Shown piece after piece: positions 42,723-51,434 of a stretch of DNA of 64,000 nt. The notes under the pieces are model-generated. The model saw only the letters and a list, made by a program, of their open reading frames with translations, did not search any database and had not been told where the DNA came from. Source of the DNA: Streptomyces spiroverticillatus (GTDB lineage Bacteria; Actinomycetota; Actinomycetes; Streptomycetales; Streptomycetaceae); the NCBI GenBank assembly GCA_014650415.1, contig BMUX01000006.1:1-64000 (forward strand). Direction: 5' to 3'. Numbering within the stretch: the first letter of the stretch is position 1; the number at the start of each line of letters is the position of its first letter. Both the position numbers and the translations under genes were made by a program.

Positions 42723-45700
42723 TCACCTGGCCTCCTGCGGTGCCGCCAGCGGCGGCAGCGAGTCCGCGTTGACCGTACGGGCGGCCCGCTCCAGCGCGCT
42801 GGCCAGCAGCGCCAGGTCGGTCGGCCCGTTGCCCAGTTCGCGCACCGGGCGGCGGGTCGGCGGGTCGCCCATCCGCTCCCACTCCAGCGGCACCACGGTC
42901 GGCCGCTGCGTCGCCGTCCGCGGAATGCGGCCCGTGACCCGGCCGCCCTGGAACGGCGTCACCGAACCGTCCGGGTGCAGCAGCCGCCCCCGCCCCGGCG
43001 CGGGCTCCTCGGGCGCGGGCGCGGCGGGCGGCGGATCCAGCACCACCCGCAACAGCCGCTCTCCCCGCGCCAGTTCGGTCTCCGCCGTGCGGTCCGGGCG
43101 CGCCGAGGCGGCCACCAGGTGTACCCCGAGGCGCTCCCCGTGCCGGGCCACCGCCTCCAGCGCCCGGACGACGGAACCCGCCGAAGGCCGCCCCGTGCTC
43201 CCCAGCGCGGGCGCCACCAGCGCGTCGAAGTCGTCCACCAGCACCACCAGCCGGGGCAGCGCGGAAGGCCCGCCGCCCGCCTGCGCCTGGGCCTGCCGCT
43301 CCCGCTCCCGCACGGCGGCGGGCCGCAGCCGCAGCGTCCCGGTGTTCGGAGCCTCTATGTCAGCGGCCCCGGCCGGGCGCACCTGACCGGTCTGCCGCAG
43401 ATCGCCGCCGCCCGCCTGCGGGTTGGTGCCGCGCTGCGCACCGATCGAGGCGTACGGGGCGGCCGCCTCCGGACCGGGCGCGTGCCCGGGGTCCTGGCGC
43501 ACCGGGTTCTGCCCGGAGCCGTACCCCTGCGACCGCGCCGCCGGTACCGACGGAGCGGCCGGAGCCGCCGGAGCCGCTGTCAGGGGGGCGCCGCGCCCCG
43601 CGTGCCAGTCCGCGAAGTCCAGGTCGCCCAGCAGCTCCCCGCGGCGCTTCAGCTCGGCACCCAGCGCCTGCGCGAACTCCCGCATCCGTACCGGGTCGGA
43701 GGCCACCAAGTGGGTAGACACATGCGGCAGTTCGGTGCACACCCGCAGTCCCTCGCCGCGCTCGCCGCCCGCCCCGTCGACCAGGATCAGCCCGAGCCGG
43801 TCCGGGCGGGCCGCCGCCGCCAGGGAGGCCGCCGCCGAACGCAGCAGTTCCGTACGACCGCTGCCCGCGGGCCCCTCGATCAGCAGATGCGGGCCGTCCA
43901 GCGCCAGGTCCGCGCAGACCGGCCCGCGCGGGCCCGCGCCCAGCACCGCCCACGCCCGCGTCGCCCCGGGTGCCTGCTCGTCGTCGGCCGCGGCCGCCCA
44001 ACGCGCCATCAGGGACGCCGGGGTCGCCCTGGCCAGACCCAGCTCGTCCAGCAGCCGGGACACCGGCGGCAGCGTCGCCGCCGACAGCCGCCCCGCACCG
44101 CGCCCCTGGCCCGGCACCCCGCCGGAGCCGGAGCCCTGGTCCGCCGCGTCCGTGCGCAGCGGGGCCAGCGCACGGGCGAAGCGCTCCGCCCAGGCCGCCG
44201 ACACCGCGTCCACCGCACCCAGCGTCCCGTGCCCGGCACTGCGCCCGCCCGCCGTGCGCAACACCCGTACCGCCGTGGCCACGTCGCCGCTCAGCAGCGC
44301 CACCGCCCCGCACTCGCGGAACGCGGGCGCACTCGCGCAGGCCGTGTCGTACGTCGCCTCCACCGGCGACAAGGGGGACGCGGCCGGGGTCTCGGCCAGG
44401 CACAGCACATGGATGCCGTGCGCAGCGCCGTGCGCCGCGAGCCGGGCGGCCGCGTCCCGCAGCCCCGCCGAACCCGGGTCGCCGTCCACGATCACCACCG
44501 TGCGCGGTGCGTCCGCCTCCAGCGGGCCCTCCTCCGTACGCCGCACCAGCTCGGCGATCCGGGCGGCGGCCTGGTCGCGGTCGTACGCGAGGAGCAGCCG
44601 GCAGTCCTGCCCGTGCGCCGGGCGCAGATGCGGCAGCCAGCCCAGCCAGCCCCACTCGCGGGCCCGCTCCTCGGCGGGCCGCGAACGGTCCGCGCTGATC
44701 AGCACGATCTCCAGGTCGGTGGGGGAGTGCAGCGCGGCGAGCTGCGCCACCACGGAACGCGCCAGTCCGGCGAGCCGCGCGCGCGGCCCCGCGAGCCCCA
44801 GCGAACCCGCCTCCTTGAGCCCCACCGTCACCGGCACCGACGGCAGCAGCCCCGCACCGTCGGGCGCGGTACGGTCGGCGGTGCCCAGCCGCACCACCAG
44901 CGACTCGGGATGCGCGGGACCGCGCTCCCAGAGCCTGGGCCCCGGCTGGAGCGCGGTCAGCAGCAGCGTCGCCGCGTCCGGCCAGGGGTCGGGCACGGAG
45001 GCGGCGGGTACGGGTGCGGGCTGCGCGGCGGGAGCGGTTTGGGGCGCGGGGGCCTGCCGGGCGGGCGGCTCGCCCGCGTAGTCGTGCGTCGCCTCGTTGC
45101 GGCTCCCGGCCAGGCGGCGGGCCCAACTCCCTATGCCGCCGCGCTTCCTGGGCTCCTCCCGGGCGGGCTCGGACGTCGTACGGGCGTCGGAGCCGCTCTC
45201 GACGACCCGGCCCGCGCCGTGCGTCCGGTCGGGCGTCCCGGCGAAGGGGCCCTGGCCCTGGTAGGAGGCGGGCAGACGCGCGGAGGTGCCGTGGTGCGTC
45301 CCCGGGAGGTCGCTCTCGCGGTCGTACGGAGCGGGGCCCGGGGCACTGTCCTGGTGCCCGTACGAACCCTGCGCGGGCACCGTCCTGTGCGGCGGCACCC
45401 CGTCGGCCGGGGGCCGCCCGCTCACCCGGTGGTGCGAGGCGCTCCCCCCGTACCGCCCGGGGGCGGGAACGGCGGCGGTGGGCGCCGGCGGGGTGCGCGG
45501 CACCCGCAGATGCCCCTCGCCGTCCGGGGCGGCGGGCAGGGCGGGGCCGTGCGTGCCCGGCGGGGCCAGCCGAAGGGCGGACTCGCCGACCCGCAGCAGC
45601 GCGCCCGGGGCCAGCCGCACCTCCCGGCGGCCGACCTCGCGGCCGTCCAGCGAGGTGCCGTTGGTGGAGCCGAGGTCGGCGACGGTGACCCGGCCGTCCT

Positions 45701-46193
45701 CGGCGAGGGTGACCGTGCAGTGCAGCCGGGACACGTCCGGGTCGTCCAGCGGTACATCGGCGTCGGCGGAGCGCCCGATCCGGATCTGCCCGCCGTGCAG
45801 CAGGTGCACGCCGCCCGCGTCGGGGCCCGCCACCACCTGGAGCTGCGTGAGGTCCGACAGTTCGGGGGCGTCCTCGTCGGCCGGGGCCTGGAGCGAGAGC
45901 ACCGCCCCGTCCACCAGCGGGGGCTCGCCCAGCGCGCACCGCTGCGCGTCCAGGCGCTCGCGCCCGGCGTACACCACCACCGCGCCCGTGGTCTCCGGGC
46001 CGCCCGGACCCTGCACGGCCGCCGCGAGGCCGGAGGCGACCGCGGCCAGGGCCGTCCCGGCGGGGGCGGTGACGAGCACGTCGCAGACCGCCGGGGCGGC
46101 GCCCGCCGCCGGCGCTCCGGGCGCGGGGGCACCCTGCGTGGCGGCTCTGCTCTGGCCGCTGCGCGGCGCGAGGACGGTCAGCCGGATCTGCAT
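42723..46193 (-). CDS. FHA-domain protein with FtsK/EccC-like P-loop domain
   Basis: A 1,156-residue protein. Residues ~118-209 form a forkhead-associated domain with the phosphothreonine-binding GRS (140-142), SRLH (155-158) and STNG (176-179) motifs. A Pro/Gly/Ala-rich stretch (~212-400) follows. The remainder resembles FtsK/SpoIIIE/EccC-type ATPases: GPAGSGRT (774-781) in the Walker A place, with Arg instead of the usual Lys, and VVLVDDFD (983-990) as Walker B; 760-1150 contains another low-complexity insert. It is divergent from the Ser/Thr kinase genes pkaA-pkaB, so it may read their phosphorylation. It is similar in layout to EssC (FHA plus FtsK), but no ESX genes are near. Confidence 0.8.
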   Translation of the reverse strand: MQIRLTVLAPRSGQSRAATQGAPAPGAPAAGAAPAVCDVLVTAPAGTALAAVASGLAAAVQGPGGPETTGAVVVYAGRERLDAQRCALGEPPLVDGAVLSLQAPADEDAPELSDLTQLQVVAGPDAGGVHLLHGGQIRIGRSADADVPLDDPDVSRLHCTVTLAEDGRVTVADLGSTNGTSLDGREVGRREVRLAPGALLRVGESALRLAPPGTHGPALPAAPDGEGHLRVPRTPPAPTAAVPAPGRYGGSASHHRVSGRPPADGVPPHRTVPAQGSYGHQDSAPGPAPYDRESDLPGTHHGTSARLPASYQGQGPFAGTPDRTHGAGRVVESGSDARTTSEPAREEPRKRGGIGSWARRLAGSRNEATHDYAGEPPARQAPAPQTAPAAQPAPVPAASVPDPWPDAATLLLTALQPGPRLWERGPAHPESLVVRLGTADRTAPDGAGLLPSVPVTVGLKEAGSLGLAGPRARLAGLARSVVAQLAALHSPTDLEIVLISADRSRPAEERAREWGWLGWLPHLRPAHGQDCRLLLAYDRDQAAARIAELVRRTEEGPLEADAPRTVVIVDGDPGSAGLRDAAARLAAHGAAHGIHVLCLAETPAASPLSPVEATYDTACASAPAFRECGAVALLSGDVATAVRVLRTAGGRSAGHGTLGAVDAVSAAWAERFARALAPLRTDAADQGSGSGGVPGQGRGAGRLSAATLPPVSRLLDELGLARATPASLMARWAAAADDEQAPGATRAWAVLGAGPRGPVCADLALDGPHLLIEGPAGSGRTELLRSAAASLAAAARPDRLGLILVDGAGGERGEGLRVCTELPHVSTHLVASDPVRMREFAQALGAELKRRGELLGDLDFADWHAGRGAPLTAAPAAPAAPSVPAARSQGYGSGQNPVRQDPGHAPGPEAAAPYASIGAQRGTNPQAGGGDLRQTGQVRPAGAADIEAPNTGTLRLRPAAVRERERQAQAQAGGGPSALPRLVVLVDDFDALVAPALGSTGRPSAGSVVRALEAVARHGERLGVHLVAASARPDRTAETELARGERLLRVVLDPPPAAPAPEEPAPGRGRLLHPDGSVTPFQGGRVTGRIPRTATQRPTVVPLEWERMGDPPTRRPVRELGNGPTDLALLASALERAARTVNADSLPPLAAPQEAR

Positions 46194-46775
46194 CGCGTCA
46201 GCGGTCCCTTCTGCGCGCGGCGCAGGCGGCGGGGCCGGTGGGAGGCCGCGCAATCCGCCGCTCCCCGCGAGGTCCCCCCACCCGGCGCGGACGCGTCGTC
46301 CGGTACAGGTCGGCACCCACCGTGGGGCGTTGAGGGCTTCGTGCGCCCTCGCGTACCCCACAGGTCTGTGCTGATGGCATCCTCGCACCTGCCACTGACA
46401 ACCCGCCCGCCGCCCGCCACCAAGTGATCTTGAATGGTCGGCTGTGGGCGCAAAAGAACCTGTATGAGGCACGCTCGGACAGCGCGCGGGGAGCTTCGCC
46501 GACGTCACGGGCGCGGCCCGCCGAACGGCCGTGACGCACCCCGCACGTGCGTGCGGCAACCATCGGCCCGATGGTCGCGTCTTTCCCGGGAACACGCGTA
46601 CGACAGGGAGTTCCCTCCCCGAGCCGTCGGGCACGACGCACGTTCGGCCTGTGCCCCGTTCGGCGGCACTACAGTTGGGCAACCAGAAAAGCGGAAGGCC
46701 GGGCGGCCGGAACACCGGCGGCCCGCACTCGAACCACGATCAGGGTCAGTCACCGACCAGCAGGGAGTGCATGAC
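46194..46775. promoter_or_regulatory. 582-base divergent region, FHA gene/pkaA
   Basis: The longest gap in the window separates the divergent FHA-protein gene and pkaA. Open frames across it are continuations of neighbouring frames with no recognisable product. I see no hairpin or consensus promoter I would defend; promoters for both genes must lie here. Confidence 0.4.
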
Positions 46776-48500
46776 GTGCGGCCGGTAGGCAGTAAGTACC
46801 TGCTTGAGCAGCCGCTCGGGCGCGGCGCCACGGGCACCGTCTGGCGCGCCCGCCAGCGGGAGACGGCGGGCGCCGAGGCGGCCGTCGCGGGCCAGCCCGG
46901 CGAGACCGTCGCGATCAAGGTCCTCAAGGAGGAGCTCGCGAACGACGCGGACGTGGTGATGCGCTTCCTGCGCGAACGCTCCGTGCTCCTGCGGCTCACC
47001 CACCCCAACATCGTGCGCACCCGCGACCTCGTCGTCGAGGGCGACCTCCTCGCCCTGGTCATGGACCTGATCGACGGCCCCGACCTGCACCGCTACCTCC
47101 GCGACAACGGCCCGCTGACCCCCGTCGCCGCCTCCCTGCTCACCGCGCAGATCGCCGACGCCCTCGCCGCCAGCCACGCGGACGGCGTCGTGCACCGCGA
47201 CCTCAAGCCCGCGAACGTCCTCCTGGACGAGCGCGACGGTGCGATGCACCCGATGCTCACCGACTTCGGCATCGCCCGCCTCGCCGACTCCCCGGGCCTC
47301 ACCCGCACCCACGAGTTCGTCGGCACCCCCGCCTACGTCGCGCCCGAGTCCGCCGAGGGCCGCCCGCAGACCTCCGCCGTCGACATCTACGGCGCGGGCA
47401 TCCTGCTGTACGAACTGGTCACCGGCAGGCCCCCGTTCGCCGGCGGCACCGCCCTGGAAGTGCTGCACCGGCACCTGAGCGAGGAACCCCGCCGTCCCAC
47501 CACCGTCCCCGAACCCCTGTGGACGGTCATCGAGCGCTGCCTGCGCAAGGACCCCGACCAGCGCCCCAGCGCCGAGAACCTGGCCCGCGCCCTGCGCACC
47601 GTCGCCTCCGGCATCGGTGTGCACTCCACCTCCGCGCAGGTCGAGGCCGCCATGGGTGTCGGCGCGCTGCTGGCACCGGACCCGGCGCCGGCGCCCGTTC
47701 CCGACACCGGTGCCGGTGCTGGTTTTCCCGGCGAGGCGGACCCGACGCAGGTGCTGCCGAGCAACGCCGGATCGTACGACCCCAACGGTGCGACCAGCGT
47801 GCTGCCCTCGACCGGAGGACCCGGCGCCCCGCGCGGTGCGGCCGACCCGACCGCCGTCATGCCGCCGGTTCCGCCCCGCCCGGCGGGCGCCCCCTCAGGT
47901 GCCGGCCCCGAGGACCCGCACCCCTGGCAGAACCAGCTGCGCGCCGCCCGCGACCGCAACGAGCAGACCCAGGTGCAGTACCTGGACCCCAGCCAGGACC
48001 CGCTGCGCCGCCGCCCCCAGCGCCAGCCGCAGCGCGGCCAGCAGGGCCAGGGACAGCAGGGCCAGTACGGACAGCAGAACCAGGGCGGCTACGGCTACCC
48101 CCAGCAGCAGCCCCCGCAGCGTCAGCCCCAGCACCCCCAGCCCCAGCAGAACTACGCCCCCCAGCGCCGGCAGCCCCAGGCCCCGCCCCCGCAGCAGCGG
48201 TACGCCCCGCAGCCGCCCCAGCCGCAGCCGCAGGCCCCCACGCCGCCCGCCCCGCGCGAGCCGCGTCCGCCGAGGGAGCCGCGCCGGCGCAGCGCCAACC
48301 CGATGCGCATCCCCGGCCTCGGCTGCCTCAAGGGCTGCCTGTTCACGGTCGTCCTGCTGTTCGTGGCGGCCTGGCTGATCTGGGAGCTGACCCCGCTCCA
48401 GGAGTGGATCGGCACCACGAAGGGCTTCTTCGCGCAGATCGGCGACTGGTGGGACAGCGCCGTGAAGTTCTTCGACGACCTCGGCGGCTCCAAGCCGTAA
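46776..48500 (+). CDS. pkaA: Ser/Thr protein kinase PkaA
   Basis: A 574-residue Hanks-type kinase. Residues 1-~285 are the catalytic domain: G-loop LGRGATGTV (14-22), Lys48 (AIKVL), HRD 140-142 with DLKPANVLL, DFG 163-165 and APE 189-191. A long disordered Gln/Pro/Gly-rich region follows, then one membrane helix (~518-538, TVVLLFVAAWLIW) and a short C-terminal tail. The GTG at 46776 follows GGGAG by eight bases. With the next gene it matches the S. coelicolor pkaA-pkaB pair; targets are not established. Confidence 0.9.
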   Translation: MRPVGSKYLLEQPLGRGATGTVWRARQRETAGAEAAVAGQPGETVAIKVLKEELANDADVVMRFLRERSVLLRLTHPNIVRTRDLVVEGDLLALVMDLIDGPDLHRYLRDNGPLTPVAASLLTAQIADALAASHADGVVHRDLKPANVLLDERDGAMHPMLTDFGIARLADSPGLTRTHEFVGTPAYVAPESAEGRPQTSAVDIYGAGILLYELVTGRPPFAGGTALEVLHRHLSEEPRRPTTVPEPLWTVIERCLRKDPDQRPSAENLARALRTVASGIGVHSTSAQVEAAMGVGALLAPDPAPAPVPDTGAGAGFPGEADPTQVLPSNAGSYDPNGATSVLPSTGGPGAPRGAADPTAVMPPVPPRPAGAPSGAGPEDPHPWQNQLRAARDRNEQTQVQYLDPSQDPLRRRPQRQPQRGQQGQGQQGQYGQQNQGGYGYPQQQPPQRQPQHPQPQQNYAPQRRQPQAPPPQQRYAPQPPQPQPQAPTPPAPREPRPPREPRRRSANPMRIPGLGCLKGCLFTVVLLFVAAWLIWELTPLQEWIGTTKGFFAQIGDWWDSAVKFFDDLGGSKP

Positions 48501-48672
48501 CGCCGAGCCGTGACCCCCGTGCAGGGTGGTCAGGTTGGAGACTTGTCGACTTCCGGGGGCGGATTTCGTCCCCGGAAGTACGGAATGACGGGCCACAGGG
48601 GCCATCCTGTGCACTCAACGCCTCGTCGGCGGCGTACTTTGAGGGCCGACGCCAGCCGCTGAGGGAGCAGTC

Positions 48673-49914
48673 TTGGCACGGAAAATCGGCAGCCGGTACA
48701 CCGCCCACCAGATTCTCGGGCGAGGCAGCGCGGGCACGGTGTGGCTCGGCGAGGGACCCGAGGGGCCCGTCGCCGTCAAGATGCTGCGCGAGGACCTCGC
48801 CTCCGACCAGGAGCTGGTCGGACGCTTCGTCCAGGAGCGCACGGCCCTGCTCAAGCTGGACCACCCCAACGTGGTCTCCGTACGCGACCTCGTCGTCGAC
48901 GGCAACGACCTCGCCCTCGTCATGGACCTCGTACGGGGCACCGACCTGCGCACCCGCCTCGACCGCGAACGCAGGCTCGCCCCCGAGGCCGCCGTCGCCA
49001 TCGCCATCGACATCGCGGACGGCCTGGCCGCCGCCCACGCCGCCCAGATCGTGCACCGCGACGTCAAGCCCGAGAACGTCCTGCTCGACATGCAGGGACC
49101 GCTCGGCCCCGGCGGCGCACACCCGGCGCTGCTCACCGACTTCGGCGTCGCCAAGCTCATCGACACCCCGCGCCGCACCAAGGCCACCAAGATCATCGGC
49201 ACGCCGGACTACCTGGCCCCCGAGATCGTCGAGGGCCTGCCGCCGCGCGCCGCCGTCGACATCTACGCACTGGCCACCGTCCTGTACGAGCTCCTCGCGG
49301 GCTTCACGCCCTTCGGCGGCGGCCACCCCGGCGCCGTGCTGCGCCGCCACGTCACCGAGACCGTGGTCCCCCTCCCGGGCATCCCGGAGGAGCTGTGGCA
49401 GCTGATAGTGCAGTGCCTCGCCAAAGCCCCCGCCTCCCGCCTGCGCGCCTCCGAACTGGCCGCCGGCCTGCGCGAACAGCTCCCCTCCCTGGCCGGAATG
49501 CCGCCGCTGGACGTGGACGAGCCCGAGTCCGAGGCCTCGGTCCCGACCGTCTCGATGGCGTACGAGGACGAGTCCCCCGGCACGGAACCGGCACCGCGCA
49601 AGGGGGCCGTGCCCCTGGTCCCCGGCGGCTCCCACGACTCCTCCAACCGCGACACCCACACCTCCATGCGCGTCCCCGCCCCCGACGAGCTGGCCGGCGG
49701 CCCGCTGGGGACCGCCCGGGTGCCCCGCACCCCCGGCGACCGCCGCCCCGGCTCCGCCCGGCACCGCTCCGAGGTGCGCCGGCGCCGCCTGATCATGACC
49801 ACCGCCGGAGTCGCCCTCCTCGCCGCCCTCGGCGTGGGCGGCTGGCTCGCCGCCACCTCCTCCGACGAGGACCCCGCCCCGCCCCCCACCCACTCCTCCC
49901 CGGGCCGCCCCTGA
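48673..49914 (+). CDS. pkaB: Ser/Thr protein kinase PkaB
   Basis: A 413-residue Hanks-type kinase closely related in layout to PkaA: G-loop LGRGSAGTV (15-23), Lys36 (AVKML), HRD 128-130 (VKPENVLL), DFG 156-158 and APE in DYLAPEIVEG. A ~100-residue acidic, Pro-rich linker leads to a single membrane helix (~373-394) and a short C-terminal Pro-rich tail. The start is a TTG at 48673, preceded by GAGGGAG; I see no better ATG or GTG. It lies 172 bases downstream of pkaA and is followed by a terminator, then prfB. Confidence 0.9.
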   Translation: MARKIGSRYTAHQILGRGSAGTVWLGEGPEGPVAVKMLREDLASDQELVGRFVQERTALLKLDHPNVVSVRDLVVDGNDLALVMDLVRGTDLRTRLDRERRLAPEAAVAIAIDIADGLAAAHAAQIVHRDVKPENVLLDMQGPLGPGGAHPALLTDFGVAKLIDTPRRTKATKIIGTPDYLAPEIVEGLPPRAAVDIYALATVLYELLAGFTPFGGGHPGAVLRRHVTETVVPLPGIPEELWQLIVQCLAKAPASRLRASELAAGLREQLPSLAGMPPLDVDEPESEASVPTVSMAYEDESPGTEPAPRKGAVPLVPGGSHDSSNRDTHTSMRVPAPDELAGGPLGTARVPRTPGDRRPGSARHRSEVRRRRLIMTTAGVALLAALGVGGWLAATSSDEDPAPPPTHSSPGRP

Positions 49915-49927
49915 CCGCACGGGCGAA

Positions 49928-49951
49928 GGCCCCGGGGAGGGACCCGGGGCC
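49928..49951 (+). terminator. pkaB terminator hairpin
   Basis: Arms GGCCCCGGG (49928-49936) and CCCGGGGCC (49943-49951) with a 6-base loop stand between the pkaB stop and the prfB -10 box. Confidence 0.6.
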
Positions 49952-49970
49952 GGGGTCTGCGGGTACCGGT

Positions 49971-49976
49971 TAGGCT
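49971..49976 (+). promoter_or_regulatory. prfB -10 box, probable leaderless start
   Basis: TAGGCT is followed after exactly seven bases (GGTGCAC) by the prfB GTG at 49984. There is no Shine-Dalgarno sequence before this start, so the mRNA probably begins at the GTG. No -35 consensus is visible. Confidence 0.5.
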
Positions 49977-49983
49977 GGTGCAC

Positions 49984-51090
49984 GTGGCAGTCGTCGATGT
50001 ATCCGAAGAGCTGAAGTCCCTCTCCTCGACCATGGGGTCGATCGAGGCCGTCCTGGACCTCGAAAAGATGAGGGCCGACATCGCCGTGCTCGAAGAGCAG
50101 GCCGCGGCGCCGTCCCTCTGGGACGATCCCGATGCCGCCCAGAAGATCACCAGCAAGCTCTCGCACCTCCAGGCCGAGCTGCGCAAGACCGAGGCCCTGC
50201 GCGGCCGCATCGACGACGTCGGCGTCATGTTCGAGCTCGCCGCCGACGAGGACGACGCGGACGCCCTCGCCGAGGCCGAGACCGAGCTGGTCTCCGTGCG
50301 CAAGGCGCTGGACGAGATGGAGGTCCGCACCCTCCTGTCCGGCGAGTACGACGAGCGCGAGGCGCTGGTCAACATCCGCGCCGAGGCCGGCGGCGTCGAC
50401 GCCTCCGACTTCGCCGAGCGCCTCCAGCGCATGTACCTGCGCTGGGCCGAGCGGCACAACTACTCCACCGAGGTCTACGAGACCTCCTACGCGGAGGAGG
50501 CGGGCATCAAGTCCACCACCTTCGTCGTGAAGGCCCCGTACGCGTACGGCACGCTCTCCGTCGAGCAGGGCACGCACCGCCTGGTGCGCATCTCCCCGTT
50601 CGACAACCAGGGCCGCCGCCAGACCTCCTTCGCGGGCGTCGAGGTCCTCCCGGTCGTCGAGAAGACCGACCACGTCGAGATCGACGAGTCCGAGCTGCGC
50701 GTGGACGTCTACCGCGCGTCGGGTCCCGGCGGCCAGGGCGTCAACACCACCGACTCCGCGGTGCGCCTGACCCACATCCCCACCGGCATCGTCGTCTCCT
50801 GCCAGAACGAGCGCTCCCAGATCCAGAACAAGGCGAGCGCCATGAACGTCCTCCAGGCGAAGCTCCTGGAGCGCCGCCGCCAGGAGGAGCAGGCGGCCAT
50901 GGACGCCCTCAAGGGCGACGGCGGCAACTCCTGGGGCAACCAGATGCGTTCGTACGTCCTGCACCCCTACCAGATGGTCAAGGACCTCCGTACGGAGTTC
51001 GAGGTCGGCAACCCGCAGTCGGTGCTCGACGGCGAGATCGACGGCTTCCTGGAGGCGGGCATCCGCTGGCGCAAGCAGCAGGAGAAGTAA
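49984..51090 (+). CDS. prfB: peptide chain release factor 2
   Basis: A 368-residue class I release factor. The catalytic GGQ motif lies in GPGGQGVNTTDSAVRLTH and the stop-codon recognition tripeptide SPF in RISPFDNQGRR, which identifies RF2 (UGA and UAA). The reading frame is continuous from the start codon, so the programmed +1 frameshift that controls prfB in many bacteria is absent here. GTG 49984 gives the usual N terminus AVVDVSEELKSLSSTMGS; a second GTG two codons earlier is possible. Confidence 0.95.
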   Translation: MAVVDVSEELKSLSSTMGSIEAVLDLEKMRADIAVLEEQAAAPSLWDDPDAAQKITSKLSHLQAELRKTEALRGRIDDVGVMFELAADEDDADALAEAETELVSVRKALDEMEVRTLLSGEYDEREALVNIRAEAGGVDASDFAERLQRMYLRWAERHNYSTEVYETSYAEEAGIKSTTFVVKAPYAYGTLSVEQGTHRLVRISPFDNQGRRQTSFAGVEVLPVVEKTDHVEIDESELRVDVYRASGPGGQGVNTTDSAVRLTHIPTGIVVSCQNERSQIQNKASAMNVLQAKLLERRRQEEQAAMDALKGDGGNSWGNQMRSYVLHPYQMVKDLRTEFEVGNPQSVLDGEIDGFLEAGIRWRKQQEK

Positions 51091-51111
51091 GCACCACAGT
51101 TACGTCGACGG

Positions 51112-51141
51112 AGGCGCCGGGCCCGGAGGGGTCCGGCGCCT
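51112..51141 (+). terminator. prfB terminator hairpin
   Basis: AGGCGCCGG (51112-51120) and CCGGCGCCT (51133-51141) form a 9-base stem with a 12-base loop shortly after the prfB stop. Confidence 0.6.
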
Positions 51142-51434
51142 TCGCGCGTTGCGGAACCGGGCGCCGTATATGTCACAGCCCTGTGTGCATCTCTCGGGCA
51201 AGTGATCGTATAAGCGGGCATCGCGCCCGGAACGTTCTTGACGCCCTTCTCGCGACTGGGGGAGTGTAGCGGGCAGCATGCGTATGTCTGGGGCGGGTGT
51301 GAACGGGGGCGAGTGGGCGGCCTCTTGAGAGGCGGTCCCATGAACTGACATCCCCGCCAAGGCCGTTGCCCCTGCATAGCTGCGCCAACGACTCGATTCA
51401 CAAGAGCTCGCCAGCTACTGGGGGTAGCAACCAG
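51142..51434 (+). promoter_or_regulatory. leader of the LAATG surface-protein gene
   Basis: Together with the preceding hairpin this is a 344-base gap without a gene. A TTGACG (51238-51243) could be a -35 element, but the sequence 17-18 bases downstream (GAGTGT) is a poor -10. The stretch shortly before the start has no strong ribosome-binding site. Confidence 0.35.

Noticed and set aside
42723..46193. Type VII secretion locus.
   Set aside because: Only the FHA/P-loop protein resembles EssC; no WXG100, EccB, EccD, EccE or mycosin genes are visible.
42519..46427. A 1,302-codon plus-strand frame opposite the FHA protein.
   Set aside because: Arg/Gly/Pro-rich shadow; the minus-strand frame carries FHA and P-loop motifs.
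49984..50100. Programmed +1 frameshift in prfB.
   Set aside because: No in-frame UGA occurs near codon 25; the frame is continuous and full length.
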